A DNA stretch of 64,000 bases from Nostocoides_A vanveenii (GCF_039531165.1 NZ_BAAAPN010000106.1:29365-93364); one strand, 5' to 3'. Counted from the first letter of the stretch, positions 17,053 through 26,207 are shown. The notes: generated by a model not told the origin, from the sequence alone. Numbers and translations: made by a program.

Positions 17053-18213
17053 ATGACCATCCTGGACTCTGCACAGCCGACCACCGACGACGACGCGCGC
17101 CCCGCGCCGGCGTGGCGTCAGCCGCTGCTCGGCGGGGCGGCGGGCGCGGGAGTCGGGCTGCTCGCGGTGTTGACGATCGTCGGCGTCGTCGGGTCGCTCG
17201 CGCCGCGAGCCACGGTGGACTGGGGCGCGATCTTTGGCACCGGGGCCACCTTGTGGCTGCTGCTGGGCGGTGCTCGCGTCGCGGCCGACGGGCTGTTGTT
17301 CGCCTTGACGCCATTGCTCGGTTTGGCCGCGTTGGTGTGGCTCGCGCGCTCGTCGGCGCGGCGGTCCCTGCCGGCAACCCCCACCCGATGGACGTATGCC
17401 GCGTGGCTGGGCGGCTATATCGCCGTCACCTTGGCCGCGGTCGCCCTCGCGCTCGCCGGGCCGGCGACCCCCGTCTGGTGGTCGTTGCCGCTGCCGGTCC
17501 TCGGCGTGCCCGCTTTGGCGCTGGCCCTGGCCGAACTCCCGACCGGGCGCTGGGAGCCGATCGTACGGCGGGTGCCACGCCTGATCCGGCGTGCCGTTCG
17601 GCCGGCGATCCGCACCGGCGCGCTGATGCTCGGCCTCGGCTGCGCCCTGGTGCTGCTCACGAGCGCGGTGCGCATCGGGCGGGTCGCGGCGCTCTACGGC
17701 GAACTCGACACCGGGGTGCTCGGCGGCTTCGCGCTCACCCTCGGGCAGGCGCTCGCCCTGCCCAACCTCGGGCTCTGGGCGGTCAGCCTGCTCGCCGGGC
17801 CGGGGTTCACGATCACCGAGGGGTCAAGCGTCACGCTCGGGCATTCGGACGGCGGATTGCTGCCGCTGATCCCGGTCCTCGGCGCGCTGCCGGGCAAGGC
17901 GTCCTTCGGCTGGTACGTCTGGGCCCTCTATCTGGTGCCCGTGCTCGCCGGCGGTTATGCCGCCCGCCGCTCGCTCGCCGAGATCCCGCGGCTAGCCAGC
18001 GGCCGGACCAAGGTGGGGTCGGTGGCGGTCACCGTCGGGCTCACCGCGGTGCTGCTCGCCGTGCTCGACGGGGTGGCCGGCGGGTCCCTCGGCGACGGCC
18101 GACTAGCGGATGTCGGCCCGTCGGCCCTGTCGCTGTGCCTGGCCCTGATGCTCGCCCTCGGCCTGGGGGCCGCGGTCGTGGTCGCCCGCGACTGGTGGCG
18201 GCTGCGCCGGTAG
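17053..18213 (+). CDS. DUF6350 polytopic membrane protein
   Basis: 386 residues from the ATG at 17,053, preceded by GGGAG at a good distance; an ATG at 17,041 is the alternative. There are about ten membrane segments, with LPNLGLWAVSLLAGPGFTI and EGSSVTLGHSDGGLLPLIPVLGALP in the second half, the conserved region of this actinobacterial family (often annotated as cell division protein PerM). The family characteristically lies between sucD and purN/purH, as here. Function is not established. The last codons are followed by the second copy of the long palindrome. Confidence 0.85.
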   Translation: MTILDSAQPTTDDDARPAPAWRQPLLGGAAGAGVGLLAVLTIVGVVGSLAPRATVDWGAIFGTGATLWLLLGGARVAADGLLFALTPLLGLAALVWLARSSARRSLPATPTRWTYAAWLGGYIAVTLAAVALALAGPATPVWWSLPLPVLGVPALALALAELPTGRWEPIVRRVPRLIRRAVRPAIRTGALMLGLGCALVLLTSAVRIGRVAALYGELDTGVLGGFALTLGQALALPNLGLWAVSLLAGPGFTITEGSSVTLGHSDGGLLPLIPVLGALPGKASFGWYVWALYLVPVLAGGYAARRSLAEIPRLASGRTKVGSVAVTVGLTAVLLAVLDGVAGGSLGDGRLADVGPSALSLCLALMLALGLGAAVVVARDWWRLRR

Positions 18214-18230
18214 CCCCCGGCCCTATCCTC

Positions 18231-18292
18231 TGCTAGCAGACGTTAGGTGACGTCGAGCAGGGTAGACCCTGCTGGAGGTCACTTAACCTGTG
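18231..18292. repeat. Dispersed long palindrome, copy B
   Basis: It matches copy A (3,291-3,352) at 58 of 62 bases, including the centre GAGCAGGGTAGACCCTGCT. Again it sits where two genes converge (DUF6350 and purN). The last codons and stop of purN are written in its right arm, so the element replaced or overlaps the original 3' end of purN. Confidence 0.9.
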
Positions 18293-18899
18293 CAAAGTCG
18301 AGCTGGATCTGGCCGGCGAGGGCCCGCACCACATCGACGAGTAGCGCGCGCTCCTCGACCTTGATCCGCTCGTGCAGACTCTCCTCGGTGTCGCCCGGCT
18401 CGACGCGCACCGCCCGCTGATCGATGATCGGCCCGGTGTCGACACCCGCGTCAACCCAATGACAGGTCGTCCCGGTCACCCGCACCCCGTGCGCGAGCGC
18501 ATCGCGCACGCCGTGCGCCCCCGGGAAGCTGGGCAGCAGCGCCGGGTGCGTATTGATGATCCGCGACCCGTCGAGGACGGCCGGACCCAGGATTCGCATG
18601 AACCCCGCCGACACCACCAGCTCGGGCGAATAGCTCGCGATTGCCGCGGCCAATGCGGCATCCCAGGCGGCGCGATCGGCATACGTGCCGGGAGCGACGA
18701 CAAAGGACGGTATGCCGGCACCCACCGCCCGCTCGACCCCGAGCGTCCCCTCCCGGTCGGCTCCGACAGCGACGATGCGGGCGGGAAAGCCCGGCTCGCC
18801 GGCCGCGTCGATGAGCGCCTGGAGCAGGGTGCCTGACCCCGACACCAGGACGACCAGCCGCAGGGGCGCGCCGGGCGCGGCGGAGAGCGGGTTCGTCAC
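18279..18899 (-). CDS. purN: Phosphoribosylglycinamide formyltransferase
   Basis: 206 residues from the GTG at 18,899 (TNPLSAAPGAPLRLVVLVSGSG). It transfers formyl from 10-formyl-tetrahydrofolate to GAR in purine synthesis. VLVSGSGTLLQALI is the phosphate-binding loop; the catalytic set is NTHPALLPSFPGAHG (Asn and His) and the Asp in TCHWVDAGVDTGPII. It runs opposite to purH, whereas in many actinobacteria purN and purH form one operon. The spacing of about 185 bp to the purH start may hold two divergent promoters. Its 3' end lies in repeat copy B. Confidence 0.94.
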   Translation of the reverse strand: MTNPLSAAPGAPLRLVVLVSGSGTLLQALIDAAGEPGFPARIVAVGADREGTLGVERAVGAGIPSFVVAPGTYADRAAWDAALAAAIASYSPELVVSAGFMRILGPAVLDGSRIINTHPALLPSFPGAHGVRDALAHGVRVTGTTCHWVDAGVDTGPIIDQRAVRVEPGDTEESLHERIKVEERALLVDVVRALAGQIQLDFAQVK

Positions 18900-19084
18900 C
18901 CGGCCGAGCCTAGTGCGCCGCCCAAGGCCCGGCGTCACCTCGGCGAACGCAGGGAACGGCCCGACGCACGTAGGATTGGAGGCGACAAAGGACAACTGGC
19001 GCAGGTGGGACACCACCGGGGAGTAGGCGCCGGGTGCATCGCCCGCCTGGGTGCCCCGGCATACGGCGAAGGAACGCAGCACTC

Positions 19085-20713
19085 GTGAGCAGTACCGTCA
19101 CCCCACCCGACCCCGGCCAGGACATCCGGCCGGTCCGCCGGGCCCTGATCTCCGTCTATGACAAGACCGGGCTGGAGGAGCTGGTCCGGGGCCTGCATGA
19201 GCAGGGCGTCGCCCTCGTCTCGACCGGCGGCTCCGCGGCCTTCATCGCCGCCCTCGATATTCCGGTCACCGAGGTCGCGGACCTCACCGGCTTCCCCGAG
19301 TGCCTCGAAGGACGCGTGAAGACCCTGCACCCCACGGTGCACGCGGGCATCCTCGCCGACACCCGCAAGCCCGACCACCTCGAACAACTCGCGGATCTCG
19401 GCATCAAGCCCTTCGAACTGGTCGTCGTCAATCTCTACCCCTTCGTGGCGACGGTCGCCTCCAGGGCCACGCCCGATGAGTGCGTCGAGCAGATCGACAT
19501 CGGCGGGCCGTCGATGGTGCGTGCCGCGGCCAAGAACCACCCGAGCGTCGCGATCGTCACCGACCCCGCGGCATACGCGGCGGTGCTGGAGGCCGTACGG
19601 TCGGGCGGCTTCACGCTCGAGCAGCGCAAGCTGCTCGCGGCGCGGGCGTTCACGCATACGGCCGACTACGACATCGCGGTCGCGAGTTGGCTCGGCAGCG
19701 CGTATGCCGACACCTCCGCCGGCAGCGGCTTCCCGGCCTGGGCGGGAGGGTCGTGGACCAAGGCGAATGTCCTGCGCTATGGGGAGAATCCGCACCAACG
19801 GGCCGCCATCTACCGCCACGGGCGACCCGGCCTGGCCAGCGCTGAGCAGCTGCACGGCAAGGAGATGTCCTACAACAACTATGTCGACGCGGACGCGGCG
19901 GTGCGCGCGGCCCACGATCACGGGGACCAGCCGACCGTCGCGATCATCAAGCACGCGAACCCCTGCGGGATCGGCGTCGGCCCCACCGTCGACCAGGCGT
20001 ATGCCGCGGCGCACGCCTGCGATCCCGTGTCGGCGTATGGCGGCGTGGTCGCCACCAATGTCGCTGTCAACCGGGCCATGGCGCTTGCGCTTAATGACAC
20101 CTTCAGCGAGGTCGTCGTGGCCCCTGGCTTCGACGGCGATGCGCTGGATCTGTTGCGGGAGAAGAAGAATCGCCGGCTCATCCAGCTGCCGGAAGGAATG
20201 GCCATCGCGCGCGACCGGGTGGAATTCCGCCCGATCTCCGGTGGCCTGCTGATGCAGACCGTCGACCGCCTCGATGCCGTGGTCGAGGACGAGTCGGGGG
20301 CGATCAGCGGCGGCGATGACGCCACCACGTGGCGTCTCGTTGCCGGCGCCGCGGCCGACGAGGCGACCCTGGCGAACCTGCAGTTCGCCTGGCGTGCGGT
20401 GCGCGCCGTCAAGTCGAACGCGATCCTGCTGGCTCGTGACGGCGCCTCGGTCGGCATCGGGATGGGCCAGGTCAACCGGGTCGATTCCTGCCGACTCGCC
20501 GTTGCGCGGGCGGGCGAGGAGCGGGCTCGAGGAGCGGTCGCTGCCTCGGACGCCTTCTTCCCGTTCGCCGACGGTCTGCAGGTGCTGCTCGATGCCGGAG
20601 TCCGGGCTGTCGTGGCGCCCGGGGGTTCGGTGCGCGACGAAGAGGTGATCGCTGCCGCCACGGCGGCCGGGGTGACGATGTACTTCACCGGGACGCGCCA
20701 CTTCGCCCACTGA
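19085..20713 (+). CDS. purH: Bifunctional AICAR transformylase/IMP cyclohydrolase
   Basis: 542 residues from the GTG at 19,085. The N-terminal MGS-like IMP cyclohydrolase domain (about 18-165) has RALISVYDKTGLEELV, STGGSAAFI and GRVKTLHPTVHAGIL. The C-terminal AICAR transformylase domain has the KEMSYNNYVDADAA motif, the catalytic IIKHANPCGIGVG (Lys-His), and a C-terminus with GMGQVNRVDS and APGGSVRDEE. It makes the last two steps to IMP. An 82-bp palindrome follows the stop. Confidence 0.96.
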   Translation: MSSTVTPPDPGQDIRPVRRALISVYDKTGLEELVRGLHEQGVALVSTGGSAAFIAALDIPVTEVADLTGFPECLEGRVKTLHPTVHAGILADTRKPDHLEQLADLGIKPFELVVVNLYPFVATVASRATPDECVEQIDIGGPSMVRAAAKNHPSVAIVTDPAAYAAVLEAVRSGGFTLEQRKLLAARAFTHTADYDIAVASWLGSAYADTSAGSGFPAWAGGSWTKANVLRYGENPHQRAAIYRHGRPGLASAEQLHGKEMSYNNYVDADAAVRAAHDHGDQPTVAIIKHANPCGIGVGPTVDQAYAAAHACDPVSAYGGVVATNVAVNRAMALALNDTFSEVVVAPGFDGDALDLLREKKNRRLIQLPEGMAIARDRVEFRPISGGLLMQTVDRLDAVVEDESGAISGGDDATTWRLVAGAAADEATLANLQFAWRAVRAVKSNAILLARDGASVGIGMGQVNRVDSCRLAVARAGEERARGAVAASDAFFPFADGLQVLLDAGVRAVVAPGGSVRDEEVIAAATAAGVTMYFTGTRHFAH

Positions 20714-20726
20714 GGCCAGGCAGTCG

Positions 20727-20808
20727 GAATACCGATCGGGCGGGGTGCCCGGCGTGTCGGGGCCATGTGCCGGCCTGTCGGGCCTCAAGCCCACCCGATT
20801 GGTATTCG
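20727..20808. terminator. 82-bp imperfect palindrome after purH
   Basis: GAATACCGATCGGG at the left pairs with CCCGATTGGTATTC at the right, with further GC-rich pairing inside around GTGCCCGGCGTGTCGGGGCC. It lies between convergent purH and the hotdog protein gene. The sequence is unrelated to repeat copies A and B but is of similar size and position. Confidence 0.75.
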
Positions 20809-20869
20809 GAGTGCCCGGGTGAGCGACCCGGGCGCTGGGTCGCGAGCCAGTCGCCGCTCCCAGCCGGGC

Positions 20870-21580
20870 TCAGCGCGGCCGGATGGCCGCCGGATCCACG
20901 GCGATCCAGACTGACTCGGCCTGCCCGAGCAACCGGCCATCGGCTCCGAACACCGCCGAGCCCGAAGCAAAACGCCGCCGCCGGGCCGGGCCGGGCCAGG
21001 CCATGACGACGCACTCCTCGTCCGTGTCCGGCAGGGCTCCGACCCGAGCGGTGATCGTCCCCAGCACCATCGGCCGGCCCGCGATGCCCGCCGACCAGCC
21101 GCCGGGGCAGTCCAGCGCTGCCCAGACGTTCTCGACGCTCACCTCGGTGGGGCGCCACGCCGCCGCATACTCCCCCGCGCCGCCGGGCACCCGCCCGGGC
21201 CGCAGGCCGAGCCCGTCGTCGCGGGCCGGGCCGCAGGAGTAGCACGTGGGGAAGGGGTGCTTCGCCAGACCTTCGTAGGCGGGGCCGCAGCCGAGGGCCA
21301 CGGCATACGGGACCGGGGTGATCGCCGGTGGGGATAGGTCGGGAGATGCAGAAGCGGTTGCCACGCGAACGTCCTTCGCGCGCAACTCTATTCCGCCGTC
21401 AACGACGGCAACGTCCATTGGCACGTCGAGCGGCGGGGGCGCGCTCAACCGGACCGTGACGGTCGTGATCGCCGCGTCTGCGGCGCGCAAGACCCCGGCC
21501 AGGCGACCGGCGAACCACCCGCCATTCGCCGACTCGGGTGGCCCGTTGAAGTGGGCGGGGATGATCAGCTGATCGGTCAT
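20870..21580 (-). CDS. Hotdog-fold (thioesterase-like) protein
   Basis: 236 residues from the ATG at 21,580 (MTDQLIIPAHFNGPPESANGG). The sequence SANGGWFAGRLAG followed by a VTVRLSAPPPLDVP strand and a second half with a similar arrangement suggests two hotdog repeats, as in actinobacterial acyl-CoA thioesterase-like proteins. The CYSCGPARDDGLGL segment resembles conserved Cys-containing loops of that group, but I see no certain catalytic residue. Possible role: hydrolysis or binding of an acyl-CoA. It shares the strand with the deacetylase-like gene upstream, with a 33-bp gap. Confidence 0.62.
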   Translation of the reverse strand: MTDQLIIPAHFNGPPESANGGWFAGRLAGVLRAADAAITTVTVRLSAPPPLDVPMDVAVVDGGIELRAKDVRVATASASPDLSPPAITPVPYAVALGCGPAYEGLAKHPFPTCYSCGPARDDGLGLRPGRVPGGAGEYAAAWRPTEVSVENVWAALDCPGGWSAGIAGRPMVLGTITARVGALPDTDEECVVMAWPGPARRRRFASGSAVFGADGRLLGQAESVWIAVDPAAIRPR

Positions 21581-21613
21581 CAGCCCATCGTCGCCCATGG
21601 CCGGACGAGGCCG

Positions 21614-22840
21614 CTAGCCACCCACCCCGAAGGCACTCCAGCCGCCGGCGGGCGCGGCGCCGACGTCCAGCGCTTGCAGGCTCTTGAGCAGGATGGGGTC
21701 CTGGCGATCGAGCCAGCGGACCAGTTGTTTGAAGCTGACCAGGTGGGTGTCGGGGGCGGCAGCCATCGTGCGCATCGCCTGCTCGACGGCGTCCATATAG
21801 ACGCCGCCGTTCCACTGCTCGAAGTGGTTGCCGATGATCAGCGGGGCGCGGTTGCCCGTCAGCGCGCGTTCGTGCCCGGCGAGCAGCGCGGCCCGGGCCT
21901 CCTTGCCCCACTTCACCCAATGGCGCGGGTCCTTGGCGGGCTGGGGGCCGGACTGATTGGCCATGTAGTTGTAGTCCATGGCGATGACCTCGAAGGTGTG
22001 GCCGGGGAAGGGCACGATGGACATCGGGATGTTCCACACCTGGGTGCCGTCGAAGAGCCGCGGCCACACCTGCCGCCCGCCGGTCGAACTGTCGTAACGC
22101 CAGCCCAGCGTGGCCGCGGTGGGGATCAGACCTTGCTGGCCGAGCAGGCACGGCGTCCGGCCGCCGATCAACTCGGTGCGATAGTCGAAGGGCAACGACG
22201 GGACGTCCGCCCAGCCGGTGGTCGAGCGCCAGTGCGTCACCATCCAAATCGCCTGGTCGATCTCCGAGCGCCAGTCGTCGGGGGACCAGTTCGCCACGCT
22301 GCCCGAGCCGCCGCAGAAGTGGCCGTTGAAGTGGGTGCCGATCTCGTTGCCTTCGAGCCAGGCCTGGCCGATGCCTTCGATCGTGCGGCGCACCGAGGCA
22401 TCAGACAAGAAGGGGATGTCGGAGCGGCCGACGCCATTGCGCGGCGGCCGGTAGTCCTTGGCGTCCACCCCGCGCAGGGTGTAGAGCCCGCTGAGGAAGA
22501 TCGTCATACTCGCGCCGATTTCCCTTGCGACAGCGCGGAATCGTGTCAGCAGAGCGGCATCGGTCTCGCCGCCGCCGTCCCACGAGATGACGACGAATTG
22601 CGGTGGTGCCACACCCGGGACGAGGTCAGGCAGGACGGGTTGATTCGGCTGCGGTCCGGTGTCGGAGGTCGAGCCGTCACCGATCGGCGTCGCTGTCGGC
22701 GACGCCGGCGTGGGCTTGTGAGTCGGTGTCGTGGCATGGGTGGCCGACGGCCCAAGCCCACCCCCGCATCCACCGAGCGCGGCGGTCAGCGCCGCGCCGC
22801 CGGCGAGCATCGCTCGCCGCCTGGACGTCTCCGTCGTCAT
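21614..22840 (-). CDS. Lipoprotein with polysaccharide-deacetylase-like fold
   Basis: 408 residues. The N-terminus has consecutive arginines (TSRRRAML), a hydrophobic core and the lipobox LGGC near residue 24, so I infer a lipid-anchored exported protein, possibly Tat-exported. A Thr/Pro-rich linker (about 30-70) leads to FVVISWDGGGETDAAL, the first Asp motif of NodB-type carbohydrate esterases, and EIGTHFNGHF, resembling the HxxxH zinc motif but with altered spacing. IIGNHFEQWNGG near the end is also conserved-looking. Because the zinc motif is not canonical, activity is uncertain. The substrate may be a cell-wall glycan. Confidence 0.68.
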   Translation of the reverse strand: MTTETSRRRAMLAGGAALTAALGGCGGGLGPSATHATTPTHKPTPASPTATPIGDGSTSDTGPQPNQPVLPDLVPGVAPPQFVVISWDGGGETDAALLTRFRAVAREIGASMTIFLSGLYTLRGVDAKDYRPPRNGVGRSDIPFLSDASVRRTIEGIGQAWLEGNEIGTHFNGHFCGGSGSVANWSPDDWRSEIDQAIWMVTHWRSTTGWADVPSLPFDYRTELIGGRTPCLLGQQGLIPTAATLGWRYDSSTGGRQVWPRLFDGTQVWNIPMSIVPFPGHTFEVIAMDYNYMANQSGPQPAKDPRHWVKWGKEARAALLAGHERALTGNRAPLIIGNHFEQWNGGVYMDAVEQAMRTMAAAPDTHLVSFKQLVRWLDRQDPILLKSLQALDVGAAPAGGWSAFGVGG

Positions 22841-22969
22841 ATCCCCCTGCTCCCTTCCACGCCCCACTGTGCCGGGGCCGAGTGCGTATGCAGTGGAGAC
22901 GCGCCGTGGTCACGGCAGGTTGGCTCCGGCCTTGGGCGCTCGGGGCGTCGAGATGGGGGGCGTGAGCCG

Positions 22970-23374
22970 TCAGCTGCCCGGGTCGGCGATCGCGAGGAGG
23001 GCTGCGGCATACGCCTCTTCGACATCGGGCGCCGTATGGACGTCGATGCCGTGGGCGCCGCTGACGCGCACCTCCCAGCCGTCCGGTGTGCGCAGCAGCG
23101 CGTTCAGGCGGTCGCCGATCAGCTCGCGCAACTGGTCCTCACGCGGCAGCCAGATCGACTGGTCCAGATCCACCGAGTCCAGAGCCCATTCGGTGGTGCC
23201 GTTGAAGCCGAGCACCGTCTGATCCTGGTAGTGGTGGACCTCAACGGTCAGGTCACTGATCCAGAAAACGTCCTGATGGAGTTGCTCATTGTCGATGACG
23301 AAGCGATCGCCGGGCCGGGGATCCCACATGATCCCGGCGGCCGCGAGGTGCTTGGCGCTCTCCAGACTCAGCAT
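22970..23374 (-). CDS. Conserved small protein, function unknown
   Basis: 134 residues from the ATG at 23,374 (MLSLESAKHLAAAGIMWDP). An N-terminal helix is followed by several short strands (RFVIDNEQLHQDVFWISDLTVEV) and acidic C-terminal helices. Proteins of this look are sometimes labelled pilus assembly protein CpaE in actinobacterial genomes, but no ATPase motif is present and I do not adopt that name. It is divergent from folD with 72 bp between the starts. Confidence 0.7.
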   Translation of the reverse strand: MLSLESAKHLAAAGIMWDPRPGDRFVIDNEQLHQDVFWISDLTVEVHHYQDQTVLGFNGTTEWALDSVDLDQSIWLPREDQLRELIGDRLNALLRTPDGWEVRVSGAHGIDVHTAPDVEEAYAAALLAIADPGS

Positions 23375-23446
23375 CGGCCCATTGTCGTCCCCGGCGCGCC
23401 TGGTCGGCGTGCCGGCGCCTCGTGCGCCGTGTGTCAGGATCGCCGT

Positions 23447-24316
23447 ATGACGGCGCAACTTCTCGACGGCCTGGCGATCCTGGCCTCGATCAAAACCGAG
23501 CTGGCGCAGCGAGTCGCGGCACTGGCCGAGCGTGGGATGGTCCCCGGCCTGGGCACGATCCTGGTCGGCGATGACCCGGGCAGCCAGTGGTATGTCAATG
23601 CCAAGCACCGCGACTGTCACGAGATCGGCATCGCGAGCATCCGGCGTGACCTGCCCGCGGGCACGTCCTTGGCCGAGGTGCTCGCCGCCGTCGACGAGCT
23701 CAACGCCGACCCGGGGTGCACCGGTTTCCTCGTGCAACAGCCGACCGGCCTGGACGAGAACGCCATCCTTTCCCGGGTCGACCCGGGCAAGGACGTCGAC
23801 GGACTTCACCCGATGAATCTCGGCTGGCTGGTTCTCGGCCAGGACGCCCCACTGCCGTGCACACCGAAAGGCTGCATCGAGCTCCTGCGCCGGTATGACG
23901 TGCCCATCGCGGGTGCCCGCGTCGCCGTCGTGGGCCGCGGGATCACCGTCGGACGTCCGCTGGGCCTGATGCTCACGCGCCGCAGCGAGAACGCGACGGT
24001 CGTGACCTGTCATACGGGCACCAAGGATTTGGCGGCCGAGCTACGCCGAGCCGACATCATCGTGGCCGCCGCCGGCGTGCCGCACATGGTGACGCCGGAC
24101 ATGGTCGCGCCCGGGGCCGCGGTGCTCGATGTGGGCGTGAGCCGGATCGTCGCCGAGGACGGCACGAAGGTGGTTGCCGGGGACGTGCACCCGCAGGTGC
24201 GCGAGGTGGCCGGCTGGGTCAGCCCGAATCCCGGGGGCGTCGGGCCGATGACCCGCGCCATGTTGTTGACCAATGTCGTCGAGGCGGCCGAGCACGCTCT
24301 GGCGACTCGGCGCTGA
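23447..24316 (+). CDS. folD: Methylenetetrahydrofolate dehydrogenase/cyclohydrolase
   Basis: 289 residues from the ATG at 23,447. It interconverts 5,10-methylene- and 10-formyl-tetrahydrofolate, supplying PurN and PurH encoded nearby. Family features: ILVGDDPGSQWYVNAKHRDC (catalytic Tyr and Lys), VQQPTGLDENAILSRVDPGKDVDGLHPMN, PCTPKGCIELL, and the NADP site VVGRGITVGRPLGLML. The C-terminus has NPGGVGPMTRAMLL. Usual length is about 285. Confidence 0.95.
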   Translation: MTAQLLDGLAILASIKTELAQRVAALAERGMVPGLGTILVGDDPGSQWYVNAKHRDCHEIGIASIRRDLPAGTSLAEVLAAVDELNADPGCTGFLVQQPTGLDENAILSRVDPGKDVDGLHPMNLGWLVLGQDAPLPCTPKGCIELLRRYDVPIAGARVAVVGRGITVGRPLGLMLTRRSENATVVTCHTGTKDLAAELRRADIIVAAAGVPHMVTPDMVAPGAAVLDVGVSRIVAEDGTKVVAGDVHPQVREVAGWVSPNPGGVGPMTRAMLLTNVVEAAEHALATRR

Positions 24317-24340
24317 CCGCGCGATTCGACTGACCAGGCG

Positions 24341-24673
24341 ATGAGCGACGATCAGCCCTGGGGGCCCGGGCGATCCCGCCCGGTCGCGCCCGAGCCGCGG
24401 CCACCGGCGGTCGCCCGGCTCGGGGCGTGGTGGGTCGTCGCGGCGATCCTGGCCTCCGGCATCGGCTGGGCCGTGACCGACCACATGTTGCGCGCGACGG
24501 TCTCGGTCGCGGCGGCGTGCGCCCTCGGTGGTGTCCTGCGCTTGGTGCTGCAGCCGACCCGGGCGGGGGGTCTGGTCGTGCGCGGGAAGGCGGTGGACGT
24601 CACGCTCCTGTGGGTGTTCGCGGCCGTCGTCCTGCTGGCCGGCTTCGCGCTCGACCTGCGCGCCCGGGTCTGA
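24341..24673 (+). CDS. DUF3017 family membrane protein
   Basis: 110 residues with three predicted membrane helices (VVAAILASGIGWAVTD, ATVSVAAACALGGVLRLVL, VTLLWVFAAVVLLAGFAL). In actinobacteria this small family sits between folD and mdh; here it follows folD after 24 bp but mdh is 10 kb away and on the other strand. Function is unknown. Confidence 0.82.
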   Translation: MSDDQPWGPGRSRPVAPEPRPPAVARLGAWWVVAAILASGIGWAVTDHMLRATVSVAAACALGGVLRLVLQPTRAGGLVVRGKAVDVTLLWVFAAVVLLAGFALDLRARV

Positions 24674-24723
24674 CGCCTGAGCGCGTCGGTGCGACGCGGT
24701 GCGGCCGGCCCGGTGCCGACCGC

Positions 24724-26181
24724 TCACCCGCCCAGAGCGCCCTCGATCCAGGTGAGCAACTGAACGCGTTGCTCGGACGTCGCGGCACGGACCGGGAAGC
24801 GCGACGTCGGACGGACACGACGGTCGTGCCACAGGCGGGCCCGAGGGCCGTCCTCGGGCCGCGCCAGGAGCCAGACGATGGTGTCCGCGCCGTCGTCGGG
24901 GGAGCGCAGTAGCGGGCCGGTCAGGCGTGCGAAGCCCGGCAGGGAGTCACTCACACCGGGCGTGTCCGACCAGCCGGGATGCATGGCGCTGACACTGATG
25001 CCGAAGTCGCCCCAACGCTCCTGGAGGTCAGGGAGCAACTCGACCTGCGCACGCTTGCTGCGGGCATACGCACGGGTCGGTCGGTAGTCCTCGGCCCGGT
25101 ACTCCGGATCGTCCGCCCGCAACTGCTGCAGGTACATCCCGCCGGAGGTGACGAACACCACGCGGGCGTCGTGCAAGACCGGAGCAAGGGCATCGGTCAT
25201 CGCGATCGGCCCGAGCACGTGCAGCGCCATGGTCAGTTCGTGGCCCTGAGGCGATTGCTCGTATGCCGCGGGCATGGCGCCTGCATTGTGCACCAATCCC
25301 GCGAGTTGCGCACCGCCGGAACGGAATTCACGTGTGAAGGCAGCGACAGAGGTCAGGTCGCCGATATCGCAGTGCCAGACGCTCGAGGGGCCGGGGAGCG
25401 CGCCGGCGACGGCCTGGCCTTTGGCGACATCGCGCACGATCAGGTGGACGTGGGCGCCGAGGGCGGACACGCCGTGTGCGGTTGCGGCGCCGAGCCCGGA
25501 GGACGCGCCGGTGATCGCGATGTGCCGGCCCTCGAGAGCGCCCGGGGTGGGGTCGTCGGGGTAGCCGGGGAGGCGTTCGCGCAGCGCGGAGCCGATGCGG
25601 GTGAAACCGGGCGCGACGAGGAGATCGAGCGCGTGATCGGACGCATCGCCGAAGATGCGCGCGGCAAATCCGTCGTTCGCACGGGAAGTCTTCCCTGGCG
25701 ACCGGGTGGGTTCCGCCATCGGGCGGGAGAGCTGAGAGGAGTGGGACGCTCGGGCATCGAGGGCGGCGGCCAGGGTGGCGGCGGTGTCATCGGCGAGCCG
25801 GTCGAGCAGGAGCCGCACGATCGGGGCGGCCAGGCGGGCGGCGAGGCCGAACTCGAACTCGGCGTGGTAGTCCACCTGAGTGCCGCCCGCTCCGTCGGGC
25901 CGGATGGTGATCGTGTCGTGGGCGGTGGTCGGTCCGGCCCGGCCGGTCAACCGGATGCGCTCGGGGCTCGCCTCGTCCAGAACGTAGTCGAGTTCGACCT
26001 CGCGACCGGCGAAGCGCGAGACATTGCGATAGTGGCTGCCCGGGCCGCCATCGCCCGAGACGAGATCGCACGAGACCGTCCCGGAGTCCCACTCGGCCGC
26101 ATTGCGGAAGTCGGCGAGATACTCCGCGACGATGTCGGGGGCAGTGGACGTATGGACAGTGCGTTCGACAACCTCGGTCAT
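24724..26181 (-). CDS. SRPBCC (polyketide cyclase-like) / SDR dehydrogenase fusion
   Basis: 485 residues from the ATG at 26,181, which has AAGGAG nine bases upstream. Residues 1 to about 145 form an SRPBCC/START-like domain (ERTVHTSTAPDIVAEYLADF...). A linker with internal Met (MAEPTRSPGK) leads to a short-chain dehydrogenase: ITGASSGLGAATA, HNAGAMPA, FVTSGGMYLQ and the catalytic YARSK pair. The SDR half resembles DHRS12-type proteins. In other genomes these two domains are usually, to my knowledge, separate neighbours, so the fusion is notable. A lipid or other hydrophobic substrate is plausible given the START-like fold. It lies downstream of the photolyase operon on the same strand. Confidence 0.8.
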   Translation of the reverse strand: MTEVVERTVHTSTAPDIVAEYLADFRNAAEWDSGTVSCDLVSGDGGPGSHYRNVSRFAGREVELDYVLDEASPERIRLTGRAGPTTAHDTITIRPDGAGGTQVDYHAEFEFGLAARLAAPIVRLLLDRLADDTAATLAAALDARASHSSQLSRPMAEPTRSPGKTSRANDGFAARIFGDASDHALDLLVAPGFTRIGSALRERLPGYPDDPTPGALEGRHIAITGASSGLGAATAHGVSALGAHVHLIVRDVAKGQAVAGALPGPSSVWHCDIGDLTSVAAFTREFRSGGAQLAGLVHNAGAMPAAYEQSPQGHELTMALHVLGPIAMTDALAPVLHDARVVFVTSGGMYLQQLRADDPEYRAEDYRPTRAYARSKRAQVELLPDLQERWGDFGISVSAMHPGWSDTPGVSDSLPGFARLTGPLLRSPDDGADTIVWLLARPEDGPRARLWHDRRVRPTSRFPVRAATSEQRVQLLTWIEGALGG

Positions 26182-26207
26182 TTGATCCTTCTCCTTCGGG
26201 TCTTCTG

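Noticed and set aside
22970..23374. Naming this small protein CpaE (pilus assembly)
   Set aside because: There is no Walker-type ATPase motif and the protein is a third of CpaE length; the name seems to be a propagated label.
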